The position numbers and the translations under genes were made by a program. The notes below the pieces were generated by a model. That model searched no databases and was not told the origin of the DNA. It saw nothing but the letters and a program-made list of their open reading frames with translations. Positions 36,176 to 45,923 of a stretch of 64,000 bases of DNA are shown here, piece by piece (the stretch's first letter is position 1; every line of letters begins with the position of its first letter). The DNA comes from Pseudomonas purpurea (lineage in GTDB: Bacteria; Pseudomonadota; Gammaproteobacteria; Pseudomonadales; Pseudomonadaceae), in contig NZ_CP150918.1 in NCBI RefSeq assembly GCF_039908635.1, forward strand, positions 2,406,001 to 2,470,000, in the 5' to 3' direction.

Positions 36176-38134
36176 ATGGCGCAGCCACTGCTGGAGCTCA
36201 AGGGCATTACCCGCAGCTTCATGGCCGGGGACCGAGAATTCACGGCCCTCAAGGACATCAACCTGACCATCAATGCCGGGGAAATGGTCGCGATTACCGG
36301 CGCCTCGGGCTCGGGCAAGTCGACCCTGATGAACATCCTTGGCTGTCTCGACTACGCCACGGCCGGCAGCTACAAGATCAACGGCCGGGAAACCCGCTCA
36401 CTGGGCGATCAGGAACTGGCCGAACTGCGGCGTGATTACTTTGGGTTCATCTTCCAGCGTTATCACTTGCTGCCGCACCTGAGTGCCATGCACAACGTCG
36501 AGATGCCGGCGATCTATGCCGGAACAGCTGAAGCCAAGCGCCACAGTCGCGCCAGGGAACTGCTGGCGCGGCTGGGGCTGACCGGGCACTTGACCCATCG
36601 CCCGAGCCAGCTTTCCGGTGGTCAGCAACAACGGGTGAGTATCGCCCGGGCCTTGATGAATGGCGGCGAGGTGATTCTTGCCGATGAACCGACGGGGGCC
36701 CTGGACACCGTGAGCGGCAAGGAGGTGATGCGGATTCTGCTGGAGCTGCATGCCGCCGGGCATACGGTGATCATCGTCACCCACGACGCCAAGGTGGCCG
36801 CCAACGCCGAACGCATCATCGAGGTTCGCGATGGCGAGATTGTCAGTGACCGGGCCAACGAGCGTGCCGGTCCGGACCTCCAGGCAGACGAAACGACAAC
36901 GCTCAAGCCCAATACCGCGCGGCGTCTAGTGGCCAGCCTCGGGTTGTTCAAGGAAGCGTTCAACATGGCCTGGGTCGCGCTGATCTCCCACCGCATGCGC
37001 ACCTTGTTGACCATGCTCGGGATCGTGATCGGCATCACGTCAGTGGTGTCGATCGTGGCCATCGGGGAAGGGGCCAAGCGTTATGTACTCAAGGACATCG
37101 AGGCGATTGGCAGTAACACCATCGATATCTACCCCGGCACCAGTTTTGGCGACAGCCGTGCCGCCGCGATCGAGACCCTGATGCCGTCCGACGTGGCCGC
37201 CCTGAACGATCTGTACTACGTCGACAGCGCCACGCCTGTTGTCGGTCGCAACCTGCTGCTGCGGTATCGCAACGTGGATGTCAATGCGACGGTCAACGGT
37301 GTGAGCGAGACTTACTTTCAGGTGCGCGGGATCAAGATGGAGTCCGGCATTCCCTTCAGCGCGAGCGATGCCCGCCGGCAGGCCCAGGTGGTGGTGATTG
37401 ATCACAATACCCGTAACAAACTGTTCGGGCCCGGGGTCGACCCTTTGGGCCAGGTCGTCCTGGTGGGGAACTTGCCGTGTACCGTGATTGGCGTGACGGC
37501 CGACAACAAAAACCTCTTCACCTCCGCCAAGGCGCTGAACATCTGGGTGCCGTATGAAACCGCTGCCGGCCGCGTGTTGGGACAACGTCACCTGGACAGC
37601 ATCACGGTGCGGATCAAGGACGGGCAACCCAGCAAAGTGGTGGAAGACAACGTCATCCAGTTGATCGAGAAGCGCCACGGCACCAAGGATTTTTTCACCA
37701 ATAACCTCGACAGCGTCATGCAGACGGTGCAAAAGACCAGCCGATCCCTGGCGCTGCTGCTGTCACTGATTGCGGTGATTTCCCTGGTGGTCGGCGGCAT
37801 TGGCGTGATGAACATCATGTTGGTGTCGGTCACGGAGCGCACCCGTGAAATCGGGGTACGGATGGCGGTCGGCGCTCGACAGTCCGATATTCGGCAGCAG
37901 TTTCTGGTCGAGGCGGTGATGGTCTGTTTGCTGGGCGGAATGATCGGCATCTCGTTGTCATTTCTCATTGGCTACGTCTTCACGCTGTTCGTCAAAGAGT
38001 GGCAAATGGTGTTCTCGATGGGCTCGATCGTCACCGCGTTCGCATGTTCGACCCTGATCGGCATCGTGTTCGGTTTCGTACCGGCGCGTAATGCCGCCCG
38101 CCTGGACCCGATCGAAGCGCTGGCAAGGGATTGA
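36176..38134 (+). CDS. macB: MacB-like ABC transporter, fused ATPase and permease
   Basis: The 652-residue protein has an N-terminal ATPase with Walker A GASGSGKST (about residue 43), signature LSGGQQQR and Walker B VILADEPTGALD. A first membrane helix lies near 275-300, then a large periplasmic domain, and three helices cluster near 525-645. This is the MacB architecture (type VII ABC, a mechanotransmission pump). It starts two bases after macA, so the pair is one transcription unit, probably with the NRPS genes. The likely cargo is the lipopeptide made by the neighbouring synthetases (inference from context). All key ATPase motifs are intact. Confidence 0.95.
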   Translation: MAQPLLELKGITRSFMAGDREFTALKDINLTINAGEMVAITGASGSGKSTLMNILGCLDYATAGSYKINGRETRSLGDQELAELRRDYFGFIFQRYHLLPHLSAMHNVEMPAIYAGTAEAKRHSRARELLARLGLTGHLTHRPSQLSGGQQQRVSIARALMNGGEVILADEPTGALDTVSGKEVMRILLELHAAGHTVIIVTHDAKVAANAERIIEVRDGEIVSDRANERAGPDLQADETTTLKPNTARRLVASLGLFKEAFNMAWVALISHRMRTLLTMLGIVIGITSVVSIVAIGEGAKRYVLKDIEAIGSNTIDIYPGTSFGDSRAAAIETLMPSDVAALNDLYYVDSATPVVGRNLLLRYRNVDVNATVNGVSETYFQVRGIKMESGIPFSASDARRQAQVVVIDHNTRNKLFGPGVDPLGQVVLVGNLPCTVIGVTADNKNLFTSAKALNIWVPYETAAGRVLGQRHLDSITVRIKDGQPSKVVEDNVIQLIEKRHGTKDFFTNNLDSVMQTVQKTSRSLALLLSLIAVISLVVGGIGVMNIMLVSVTERTREIGVRMAVGARQSDIRQQFLVEAVMVCLLGGMIGISLSFLIGYVFTLFVKEWQMVFSMGSIVTAFACSTLIGIVFGFVPARNAARLDPIEALARD

Positions 38135-38149
38135 TCACAGCCAAAAGAA

Positions 38150-38178
38150 AGCCTGCCGACCTTTGCAGGTGGCAGGCT
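38150..38178 (-). terminator. Hairpin terminator between macB and luxR-type gene
   Basis: The stem pairs AGCCTGCC with GGCAGGCT, extended by ACCT/AGGT after a one-base bulge, with a TTGC loop. Read on the minus strand, the hairpin is followed by TTTCTTTT, a good U-tract, so it should terminate the luxR-type gene whose stop is at 38195. On the plus strand it lacks a T-run and may only partly stop macB transcripts. Confidence 0.75.
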
Positions 38179-38194
38179 GTCTGGCCGGGCGCTT

Positions 38195-38995
38195 TTACGT
38201 TTGACCGAGAGGCTGCGTGGCGTCTTCCGTGGAGTACATCCAGCGGATCAGTGAGTGGCGCCCACTGATGCCCATTTTGATCGAGGCACGCTTGAGGTAG
38301 CTCTCGACGGTGTTGACCTTCAGGTTGAATTGCTCCGCCAGCTCAGGCGCGGTGCGCCCGGCCAGCAGGCCGACACACACCTGCGTTTCACGAGTCGACA
38401 GGTCCAGCCCTGACTGTGACAACCGGTCTGCGAACCGCTGCCGCAAGGTTTCCATTCCCTGGTTTTCCATGTTGTCGAGCGTCGTGAGGTGATCATCTTT
38501 CAACGCCACCTGGGGATGGATGGCGGTGATGTGTTTTTCGACCATGGGCAGCAGCAACGAGGAAAAATCCTGCAGGATGATCCGCTCCTGTGGCGAAAAG
38601 CTGTGTGCCAGGTTCGACCGGTACACCGAGATGACATACCGATAATCGTCTGTGCGGCTGGTCAGGTGCAGTTGCGCCGCCGATTCGCTGGGCCGTGCGT
38701 GGGCGAGTGGCTGGCAGAACGCGCCGCTGGAAAAACCGGCAATGTGTTTGGGCGTATGTTGTTCGGGGGGCGAGTTTCCCCCGGCATCAACCCGTAGTTG
38801 TGAAATGTGCGTGGCGTCCACCGCCAACTGGGTACGTATCAGGTCGTGCAACATACGGGGGAAATGACGGCTGCCCGTGCTCGCGATGACTTTGCCAATG
38901 TGCGGGAACAGTACTTGTGAGTTCATCCATTCACCCATTAAGTTCAAATTGTCGAGTGTGCGCTCTAGGCCAGTGGGTCTGAAAAAGTTTTGCAC
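38195..38995 (-). CDS. LuxR-family transcriptional regulator without an autoinducer domain
   Basis: The protein has 266 residues. A C-terminal LuxR helix-turn-helix is clear at about 195-255 (LSTRETQVCVGLLAGRTAPE followed by VNTVESYLKR). The N-terminal part has no recognisable acyl-homoserine-lactone or receiver domain. LuxR-type regulators of this kind usually flank Pseudomonas lipopeptide gene clusters and activate the NRPS genes, so this is the likely pathway regulator. It is convergent with macB and separated from it by a hairpin terminator that serves this gene. The start is the ATG at 38993-38995; an internal ATG at residue 20 is an alternative. Confidence 0.88.
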   Translation of the reverse strand: MQNFFRPTGLERTLDNLNLMGEWMNSQVLFPHIGKVIASTGSRHFPRMLHDLIRTQLAVDATHISQLRVDAGGNSPPEQHTPKHIAGFSSGAFCQPLAHARPSESAAQLHLTSRTDDYRYVISVYRSNLAHSFSPQERIILQDFSSLLLPMVEKHITAIHPQVALKDDHLTTLDNMENQGMETLRQRFADRLSQSGLDLSTRETQVCVGLLAGRTAPELAEQFNLKVNTVESYLKRASIKMGISGRHSLIRWMYSTEDATQPLGQT

Positions 38996-39682
38996 GGCGT
39001 TATTGGCCGGGCGGGGCGGATAAAGAGCGGGTTCTATTACAGGGGTAGAGCACTTCGGTTGCTGGTCAATGAATCAACATTGAATATTTTGTTGCGGGTA
39101 GCGAGTCTGAGGAAGAGGCAGTTTAAAGTGATGATGTATAGGTGTTGGTCGAAAGTGGTTATATCGATATGCCTGGGTTTATTACTGAGCGGTAGAGGGC
39201 GGCTGGCCGGGAAGAAGTTGCAGTCATTATCGGGTTTTCGGTGGCTGCGAAACAAATCAGCTGCAAAGCAGTCATCGCGCAAACGCCTTGCTTGAACGTG
39301 CGATGGCTCTTGTCCGGGCTCTTGACGTGGTCGTGATGTGTTGGCGCCATGGCACCGACAGGACGGCGCTCTGAACGTACATCGTCACTGGAATCTCCAG
39401 AAGTCTGGAAATCCAACATGGCAAATTCGTTTTTTTGAGCTAGCGTTGCAGGCTGGATATTTGAAGAGAGCAGAAGATTCAAGTCTGGCATGTCAAGTGT
39501 TCTGCTGTATTTTTCGAATGCACGAATGGGTCGCAGGAAGCGTCTCACGATACGCCAATAGAGTTGTCGAAGATGATCGGGTTACGTTGAATTGATTAGA
39601 GATGTACTGCCTTTTTTATCAACGCTCCTGATTATTTAGCAGAACTTTCAATTTTAAAAGCGTAAAAAAAGGATGGGTAAGG
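38996..39682. other. A+T-richer gap between the lipopeptide locus and the LysR gene
   Basis: This gap of nearly 690 bases separates two divergent regulators. Base composition is visibly richer in A+T than the flanks, especially 39040-39180 and 39560-39680. Short open frames exist (for example minus strand 39159-39548) but none shows a recognisable family, good codon pattern and ribosome-binding site together. It probably holds the promoters of both regulators and degraded sequence at the edge of the lipopeptide locus. Confidence 0.55.
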
Positions 39683-40633
39683 ATGAGTGTGAGTCATGAT
39701 CCGATGGGTGAGACAATGCGGCGGTTACCGCCGCTCTATGCGCTACGTGCTTTTGAGTTGGCGGCGCGGTTTGGCTCTTTTACTCAGGCGGCAGACCATC
39801 TTTTTCTGACTCAAAGTGCCGTCAGTCGACATGTTAAAACCCTTGAGTCGCACTTCGGTTGTTCATTGTTTGAGCGTAAAGGGCCGAAAATCACTTTGAC
39901 TCAGGCCGGACAGCTGTTGGCTCAAGAGTTGAAAACCGGATTCCGTCTCATTGAGCGCGCGTGCATTATCACGCATCGAAAAGAACACGCGCTACGGCTC
40001 AAGGCGCCCTCCACATTGACCATGCGCTGGCTGCTCAATGTACTGGATGAATTCAATGCGTTGAATGCGCACGAGCAGGTGCAATTGTCCAGTGAGTGGA
40101 TGGACGTGGACTTTATCAATTTCGATGCCGAGCCCTTTGATTGTGCAGTGTTACTGGCAGATGGCCGGTTCACCGATGACCTGGCGTCGGTGAAATTGTT
40201 TGATGAGTGGCTTGTCCCTGTGTGCTCTCCCGAGTTTCTTGAGCAACAGGCATCACGGGAAGAGGGGATTTTTGCGGCCGAACTGATTCATCCCTCAAGG
40301 GATCGCAGGGACTGGCAGCGCTGGCTTGAGCGTACAGGGTTGATGACTGATGTTGCATGGCACAAAGGTAAAGTCCTGGACACGCTGGAGCTGGGTATCT
40401 GCGCTGCCATTCAGGGCCGGGGCTTATCGATGGGGGACCTGGCCCTGGTCGGTGAAGAGCTGGTGAAAGGCTCGCTGGTGCTTCCGTTCAACCAGGCGGT
40501 GAGTTCAGGGAACAGCTACTACCTGGTCTGGCCCGGCAGATCCGGGGAAAACACAATCCTGGAGCGTTTCAAGGCACGCCTGCTGGCCAGCCGTCCGGTC
40601 ATCCATAAGCAAGGCCTGGAGTTCCTGATGTAG
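39683..40633 (+). CDS. LysR-family regulator, GcvA-like
   Basis: The protein has 316 residues. The N-terminal winged helix-turn-helix is typical (ALRAFELAARFGSFTQAADH, then LTQSAVSRHVKTLE, about residues 20-65), followed by a two-lobe effector domain. The chosen ATG at 39683 is preceded by AAAAAAAGGATGGG; methionine 12 (MRRLPPLYAL) is a possible alternative start. The gene ends two bases before the stop of the convergent 2-oxoadipate dioxygenase gene. In Pseudomonas a LysR gene commonly sits beside hglS, so it may control lysine catabolism; that is an inference from position. Confidence 0.9.
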   Translation: MSVSHDPMGETMRRLPPLYALRAFELAARFGSFTQAADHLFLTQSAVSRHVKTLESHFGCSLFERKGPKITLTQAGQLLAQELKTGFRLIERACIITHRKEHALRLKAPSTLTMRWLLNVLDEFNALNAHEQVQLSSEWMDVDFINFDAEPFDCAVLLADGRFTDDLASVKLFDEWLVPVCSPEFLEQQASREEGIFAAELIHPSRDRRDWQRWLERTGLMTDVAWHKGKVLDTLELGICAAIQGRGLSMGDLALVGEELVKGSLVLPFNQAVSSGNSYYLVWPGRSGENTILERFKARLLASRPVIHKQGLEFLM

Positions 40634-40635
40634 GT

Positions 40636-42033
40636 TCAGGCCAGTGGCGGCAGGTTGAGCGCCTTGCAGCATTCGGCAATCGAGCGCCGCTGTGTTTCGG
40701 CGTACAGCGTCAGTTCATCAAGGGTCGAACGCCCCAGCGCTTTGTCGAAGGCCTGTTGATTGGAGTGCACGCCGTAGTGAATCTGCGCCGCGTCGCCCAG
40801 GTTCGACTGAAAGATCCCCGCCGCGCTGACGGGCAGGAAGTCTTCATAGACCAGCGGCACGGCGCGCAGGTACTTGGCGCTGATCAAGTCTTGCAGGGAC
40901 GCCGCCTTCAGCGCGTCATGGTCGGCAGCCAGGCCTTGTTCGGTCACAAAGTAGCGGAAGAACGCCAGGCCTTGCTCGCGCATGCCGTCGTCGCTGTCCG
41001 GGAAGGCCTTGAAGTGCTGCTCCATCAGGCTGTTGTAGCGCGCCGCGTTGCTCTCGTTGGGGAAGTCGTCGAGTTCGTCGCGTGCGGCGTTCAGCAAGCG
41101 GTCATAGAGCGCCCGACCTTTGGGGGTCAGTGCCGCGCCCCGCTGTTCGATTTCACCGAAGCGAGCGCTGTGGCTGCCGTGAGGCTGATGTTGGTCGGAG
41201 AACGCGATGGGTTCATCCAGGGCCTTGAAACTGGTCTGACGCAGCAGAATCGGGCACTGACGGCGCGGTGGCCCTTCGATCACCGCTTTGGGGGTGATGC
41301 CGTGTTCCGGCATTTTTGCCTGTACGCTGTCGATGTCCAGCGTGCGCGGCGTCAAGTGATTGATGTGCGGGCCCTTGAAAGCGACCACGTCGGCAATCAG
41401 GCGATGCTGGGCGCTGAGTTGCTGATACTGGGCGGCGGTGACGGTGGCGCTGTGGTGCCAGCGGAAGGTTTCCAGTGCCTGTTCGACGAAATTCGCGGCT
41501 TGTTGCTCGTTGAGGCCGCCGTGTTGTTCGGCGTGTTCGATCAGTGCCAGTGCCTGCGCGGTGAAGATCGAACGCTTGGTCAGCACTGTTTCGGCGAATG
41601 CGCGCAATTCAGGGTTTTCGATCAACTCCAGACGCAGCAGCGAGGTGAACACCCGGAACGGGCTGATTTGCAAGGAGGCTTCGTGCACGGCGCGGAATGC
41701 GGTGGAGTGCACCGGCACGCCGGCCGGTGTCAGGTCGTAATAGCCGACCGGTTGCATGCCCATCACCGCGAACAAACGGCAGAGGGTTGCCAGCTCGTCT
41801 GCGGTGCCAACCCGAATCGCGCCGTGGCGTTCCAGGTCAAGGCGTTCGATCTCGCCGGTTCTGCGCAGCTGTTGGGCTACGGTCGGGTCGCTGTCCAGAA
41901 CCTGCGCGTTGACCTGCGCCACCAGTTCCATCAGCGTGCCGTACAGTGGCACTTCTTCGCGGTACATGTCGGACATCGCCCGCGAAAAGCGTTGGCGGAT
42001 CTGATCAGGGCTGACGACGCTCTGCTGGCTCAT
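40636..42033 (-). CDS. hglS: 2-oxoadipate dioxygenase/decarboxylase (DUF1338, YdcJ-like)
   Basis: The protein is 465 residues, the usual length of the DUF1338 family. HglS of P. putida is an Fe(II) enzyme that converts 2-oxoadipate to 2-hydroxyglutarate in D-lysine catabolism. The residues described there as metal ligands are present at the same positions here: His70, His226 (in GPHINHLTPR) and Glu294 (RFGEIEQ), as is Arg74, linked to substrate binding. The start ATG is at 42031-42033. The gene lies downstream of glcDEF on the same strand with a gap of about 110 bases, and is convergent with the LysR gene. 2-Hydroxyglutarate would need a separate oxidase; glcDEF next to it acts on another short 2-hydroxyacid, glycolate. 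Confidence 0.93.
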   Translation of the reverse strand: MSQQSVVSPDQIRQRFSRAMSDMYREEVPLYGTLMELVAQVNAQVLDSDPTVAQQLRRTGEIERLDLERHGAIRVGTADELATLCRLFAVMGMQPVGYYDLTPAGVPVHSTAFRAVHEASLQISPFRVFTSLLRLELIENPELRAFAETVLTKRSIFTAQALALIEHAEQHGGLNEQQAANFVEQALETFRWHHSATVTAAQYQQLSAQHRLIADVVAFKGPHINHLTPRTLDIDSVQAKMPEHGITPKAVIEGPPRRQCPILLRQTSFKALDEPIAFSDQHQPHGSHSARFGEIEQRGAALTPKGRALYDRLLNAARDELDDFPNESNAARYNSLMEQHFKAFPDSDDGMREQGLAFFRYFVTEQGLAADHDALKAASLQDLISAKYLRAVPLVYEDFLPVSAAGIFQSNLGDAAQIHYGVHSNQQAFDKALGRSTLDELTLYAETQRRSIAECCKALNLPPLA

Positions 42034-42142
42034 AAAGACGATTCCCGGCGCAATGACAGTGGAGTGGCCCGATTCTGTTCGGCGCAGGTGATGCTGACAA
42101 ACGAAGTTTCTTCAGTACTTCATTCTGCAAACGACTGCATCT

Positions 42143-43360
42143 TCAACGCAGCGTCTCGTCCACCAGTTCGATCCAGTGCCTGACCGGCGTGCGCCCGGCG
42201 CTGCCGAGGTGGCTTTGGCAACCGATGTTGGCCGTGACGATCAGCGTCGGCCGGCCGCTCTCCAGCGCGTTGAGCTTGTTGTCGCGCAGTTGTCGGGCCA
42301 GCAGGGGCTGGGTCAATGAATAGCTGCCCGCCGAGCCGCAACACAGGTGGCTGTCGGGCACGGACGTGAGATTGAAGCCGAGGCGGGTCAGTAGTTCTTC
42401 GACTGCACCGCCGAGTTTTTGGGCATGTTGCAAGGTGCAGGGGCAGTGGAAGGCAATCCGCCGTTCAGTGGCGGCGCACAGCCGCTCCAGCGGCTCCTCG
42501 CGCAGGACCTCCACCAAGTCTCTGGCCCGCGCGCTGACCCGTTCGGCCTTGGCTGCATAAGCCGGATCATCCTTGAGCAAATGCCCGTAATCCTTGATGA
42601 AGGCACCGCAACCGCTGGCCGTTTGCACGATGGCTTCAGCGCCGCTTTCCAGCGCTGGCCACCAGGCATCGATGTTCTGGCGGGCGCGCTTGAGCCCTTG
42701 CTCCTGAGCGTCGAGATGATAGTCGAGTGCACCGCAGCATCCGGCCTGCTCAACGGCGGTGATGCTGATGCCCAGACGATCCAGCACCCGCGCGGCGGCG
42801 GCATTGGTGTTGGGTGACAAACCCGGTTGTACGCAGCCTTCAAGCATCAGCACCCGACGCGCCTGCCTCCGCGTCGGTCGTTGGCCGGCTGGCGGTATGT
42901 CATGCGGCCATTTTGCTTCGAGGTCACGGGGCATCAGCGGCCGGAAAACCGCCCCGATCTGCAGCAGGGCCTTGAACCGTCCAGGGTTCGGCGCCATGGC
43001 CCGCAGACCCTGGCGCAACAGGCGTTGGCCCGGTGAGCGTGGCACCGCCTGATTGACCACGGCTCGGCCGATGTCCAGCAGGTTATGGAAATCGACCCCG
43101 GACGGGCAGGTGGTTTCGCAGTTGCGACACGACAGGCAGCGGTCCAGGTGCAGTTGGGTCCGGGCGGTGGCGGGGTGGCCTTCGAGGACTTGTTTGATCT
43201 GGTAGATGCGCCCGCGCGGGCCGTCCAGTTCATCACCGAGCAGCAGATAGGTCGGGCACGTGGCGTTGCAGAACCCGCAATGCACGCAGGTGCGCAGAAT
43301 GCTGTCGGCTTCTTCAGCCCTTGGCAGGCGTTTGGCGGTGTCGCTCAGGGTGGTTTGCAT
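42143..43360 (-). CDS. glcF: Glycolate oxidase iron-sulfur subunit
   Basis: The protein has 405 residues. Two ferredoxin-type 4Fe-4S motifs stand near the N-terminus (CVHCGFCNATCP, about 25-36, and CLSCRNCETTCP, about 75-86). Two CCG-type domains follow (GCCGALDYH and LCCGSAGSYS), as in GlcF/LutA-like electron-transfer subunits. It passes electrons from the GlcDE flavoprotein to the quinone pool during oxidation of glycolate to glyoxylate. The start ATG at 43358-43360 lies three bases after the stop of glcE, so the genes are one operon in the order glcD-glcE-glcF. Confidence 0.95.
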   Translation of the reverse strand: MQTTLSDTAKRLPRAEEADSILRTCVHCGFCNATCPTYLLLGDELDGPRGRIYQIKQVLEGHPATARTQLHLDRCLSCRNCETTCPSGVDFHNLLDIGRAVVNQAVPRSPGQRLLRQGLRAMAPNPGRFKALLQIGAVFRPLMPRDLEAKWPHDIPPAGQRPTRRQARRVLMLEGCVQPGLSPNTNAAAARVLDRLGISITAVEQAGCCGALDYHLDAQEQGLKRARQNIDAWWPALESGAEAIVQTASGCGAFIKDYGHLLKDDPAYAAKAERVSARARDLVEVLREEPLERLCAATERRIAFHCPCTLQHAQKLGGAVEELLTRLGFNLTSVPDSHLCCGSAGSYSLTQPLLARQLRDNKLNALESGRPTLIVTANIGCQSHLGSAGRTPVRHWIELVDETLR

Positions 43361-43363
43361 GGC

Positions 43364-44422
43364 TCAAAGCTCCGCGTACATCCGGCCGGGATTGAACAGC
43401 CCCTGAGGGTCGAGTTGGGCCTTGAGTTGCCGGTGATAACGCAGCAACGCCGGGGCCAACGGTTGGAAGGGGGTGTCGCTGGCGCCGGGGGTGAAACAGG
43501 TCGCATGACCGCCCAGTGCCTGCGCCAGTGACTGGATATCGGGGGCATCGGTTTTCAGCCAGCGTTGGGCGCCCGCCCAATCGATCAACTGTTCTGCGGG
43601 CAGCGTCAGCGGGCCCAGGTTGTTGGGCAGGGACAGGCGCCACAGCGGCAACCCTTCGTCGAAAAACGCCAGGCGCTGCTCATTCAGCGCCGCCCAGAAG
43701 GCCGAGTCCAGCGGCTCTCCGCCGAGGCGTTGATGGGCGGCCGTCACCGAGCCTTCGCCACCCTCGAGCCGCACATACAGACGCTGGCCATCGTGGGCGG
43801 CAGCGCTGATCGGCAGCGGCTGCTGGCCCCATTCGGTGAGTGTGTCCAACGCTTGGGCGGGTGGCAGGTCCAGGCTGATGCTCAGGCAATGACGGGGTTT
43901 TGGCAGCACTTTGAGCGAGACTTCGGTCAGCACCCCGAGGCAGCCGAAACTGCCCACGAGCAGGCGCGAGACATCATAACCAGCGACGTTTTTCATCACC
44001 TCGCCGCCCAGGCGCAGTACTTTACCGCTGCCGGTGATCAGCCGGGTGCCGAGCACAAAATCGCGCACGGCACCGACCCATGGCCGACGCGGCCCCGACA
44101 GCCCGGTCGCGATCATCCCGCCGACGGTGGCTTCGCTGCCAAACGACGGCGGTTCACAGGGCAGCATCTGCCCGCAGGCGTCCAGCGCTGCCAGCACGTC
44201 ACTCAACGGGGTGCCCGCACGGGCGGTGATCACCAATTCAGTGGGGTCGTAGTGGACGATGCCGCGATGGGCACGGGTGTCGAGCACTTCACCGGCGACT
44301 TCGCGGCCGAGAAAGGCCTTGCTGTTGGAACCCTGAATGCGCAACGGCGTGGCGTTCTCCAGGGCTTGGTGGATTTGCTCCAGCAGGGCGTCGCTGGCGT
44401 CTCTGTCGGGCTCGACCTGCAT
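43364..44422 (-). CDS. glcE: Glycolate oxidase FAD-binding subunit
   Basis: The chosen start (MQVEPDRDAS, ATG at 44420-44422) overlaps the corrected glcD stop by one base (TGATG), giving 352 residues, the normal length for GlcE. A PCMH-type FAD-binding fold is visible, with PTELVITARAGTPLSDVLAA and EPPSFGSEATVGGMIATGLSG. The upstream open frame reaches 44653 but that part reads the glcD coding sequence out of frame. GlcE works with GlcD and GlcF in membrane-associated glycolate oxidation. Confidence 0.94.
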   Translation of the reverse strand: MQVEPDRDASDALLEQIHQALENATPLRIQGSNSKAFLGREVAGEVLDTRAHRGIVHYDPTELVITARAGTPLSDVLAALDACGQMLPCEPPSFGSEATVGGMIATGLSGPRRPWVGAVRDFVLGTRLITGSGKVLRLGGEVMKNVAGYDVSRLLVGSFGCLGVLTEVSLKVLPKPRHCLSISLDLPPAQALDTLTEWGQQPLPISAAAHDGQRLYVRLEGGEGSVTAAHQRLGGEPLDSAFWAALNEQRLAFFDEGLPLWRLSLPNNLGPLTLPAEQLIDWAGAQRWLKTDAPDIQSLAQALGGHATCFTPGASDTPFQPLAPALLRYHRQLKAQLDPQGLFNPGRMYAEL

Positions 44423-45923
44423 CAGAAACGCTCCAGTTCGGGGAAGGGCAGTTGCCCGCCATGAACATGCATCGCACCGAACTCGGCGCAGCGTTGCAGG
44501 GTCGGAATGTTCTTGCCGGGGTTGAGCAGGGCCCCCGTGGATCGAACGCCGCTTTGACCGAGTGGAAAACTCGTAACTCATCGGCATTGAACTGCGCGCA
44601 CATCTGGTTGATTTTCTCCCGGCCGACGCCGTGCTCACCAGTGATGCTGCCACCGACCTTCACGCACAGTTCGAGGATTTTCCCGCCCAGGGTTTCGGCG
44701 CGTTCCAGTTCACCCGGTTGGTTGGCGTCGAACAGAATCAGCGGGTGCATGTTGCCGTCGCCCGCGTGAAAAACGTTGGCCACCCGTAAGCCGTGTTCAA
44801 GGGCGAGGGCGGCGATACCTTCAAGCACCGCAGGCAGTTCGCGGCGCGGGATGGTGCCGTCCATGCAGTAATAGTCCGGTGCCAGGCGTCCCACAGCGGG
44901 GAACGCATTCTTGCGTCCGGCCCAGAACTTCACCCGCTCGGCCTCGTCGCGAGCCTGGCGAATGTCGCTGGCGCCCGCCTGTTCCAGCACGGCGCGCACC
45001 CGCAGGCAATCGTCGTGAACATCGGCTTCCACGCCATCGAGTTCACACAGCAGAATCGCTTGGGCGTCGACCGGGTAACCGGCGTGAATGAAGTCTTCGG
45101 CGGCGCGCAGGGCCAGGTTGTCCATCATCTCCAGCCCTGCGGGAATGATCCCGGCAGCGATGATTGCGCCCACCGCGCGGCCGGCCTTTTCCACGGAGTC
45201 GAAACTGGCCAACAACACTTTGGCGACCTGAGGTCTGGGCAGCAGTTTCACTGTGACTTCGGTGATGATGCCCAGCAAACCTTCGGAACCGGTGAACAAC
45301 GCCAGCAGGTCGAAACCCGCCGCATCGAGCGCGTCGGAACCGAGGGTCAGGCGCTCGCCCTCAAGGGTCAGCACTTCCAGTTTCAGCAGGTTGTGCACCG
45401 TCAGGCCGTACTTCAGGCAATGCACGCCACCGGCGTTTTCCGCGACGTTGCCGCCAATGGAACAGGCGATTTGCGACGAGGGGTCGGGCGCGTAATACAG
45501 CCCGAACGGCGCGGCGGCCTGGGAAATCGCCAGGTTACGCACACCGGGCTGGACCCGCGCAGTACGGGCGGCAGGGTCGATGTGCAGAATCTGATTGAAG
45601 CGCGCCATGACCAGCAGCAGGCCTTTTTCCAGCGGCAGGGCACCGCCCGACAGCCCTGTGCCGGCGCCGCGTGCCACCACCGGCACTTGCTGCGTGTGGC
45701 AGAGTTTGAGCAATGCCTGAACCTGTTCGATATGGCGCGGCAACGCCACCAGCATCGGCGTGGTGCGGTAGGCCGACAACCCGTCGCACTCGTAGGGCGC
45801 CAGTTCTTCTTCGCGGTGCAGAATTTCCAGGTCGGGGATCTGCTGTTGCAAGGCGTTGAGCAAAACCTGCTTGTCGACCGGGGGCAGGGCGCCGTCGACG
45901 CGCTCGTCATACAGAATGTTCAT
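44422..45923 (-). pseudogene. glcD: Glycolate oxidase catalytic subunit, apparent C-terminal frameshift
   Basis: The start is ATG at 45921-45923 (MNILYDERVDGALPP). The FAD-binding fold (VPVVARGAGTGLSGGALP) and the C-terminal oxidase domain (ITGEHGVGREK) are intact. At 44529-44536 the run GGGCCCCC (plus strand) carries two bases more than the expected GGCCCC, and the frame changes after FDPRG. Corrected, the gene continues LLNPGKNIPTLQRCAEFG and ends PFPELERF at 44422, the normal GlcD C-terminus. Uncorrected, the wrong frame runs on to 44289 across the start of glcE. Only the last 35 or so residues are affected, so some activity could remain. A sequencing error is quite possible. Function: oxidation of glycolate to glyoxylate. 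Confidence 0.85.

Noticed and set aside
39159..39548. Minus-strand frame of about 129 codons in the gap before the LysR gene
   Set aside because: No family, no good ribosome-binding site at a sensible start, and atypical codon use. Reported only as part of the gap.
40756..42183. 475-codon plus-strand open frame opposite hglS
   Set aside because: The minus-strand protein has the metal ligands of the 2-oxoadipate dioxygenase at the expected positions, so the plus-strand frame is a shadow.
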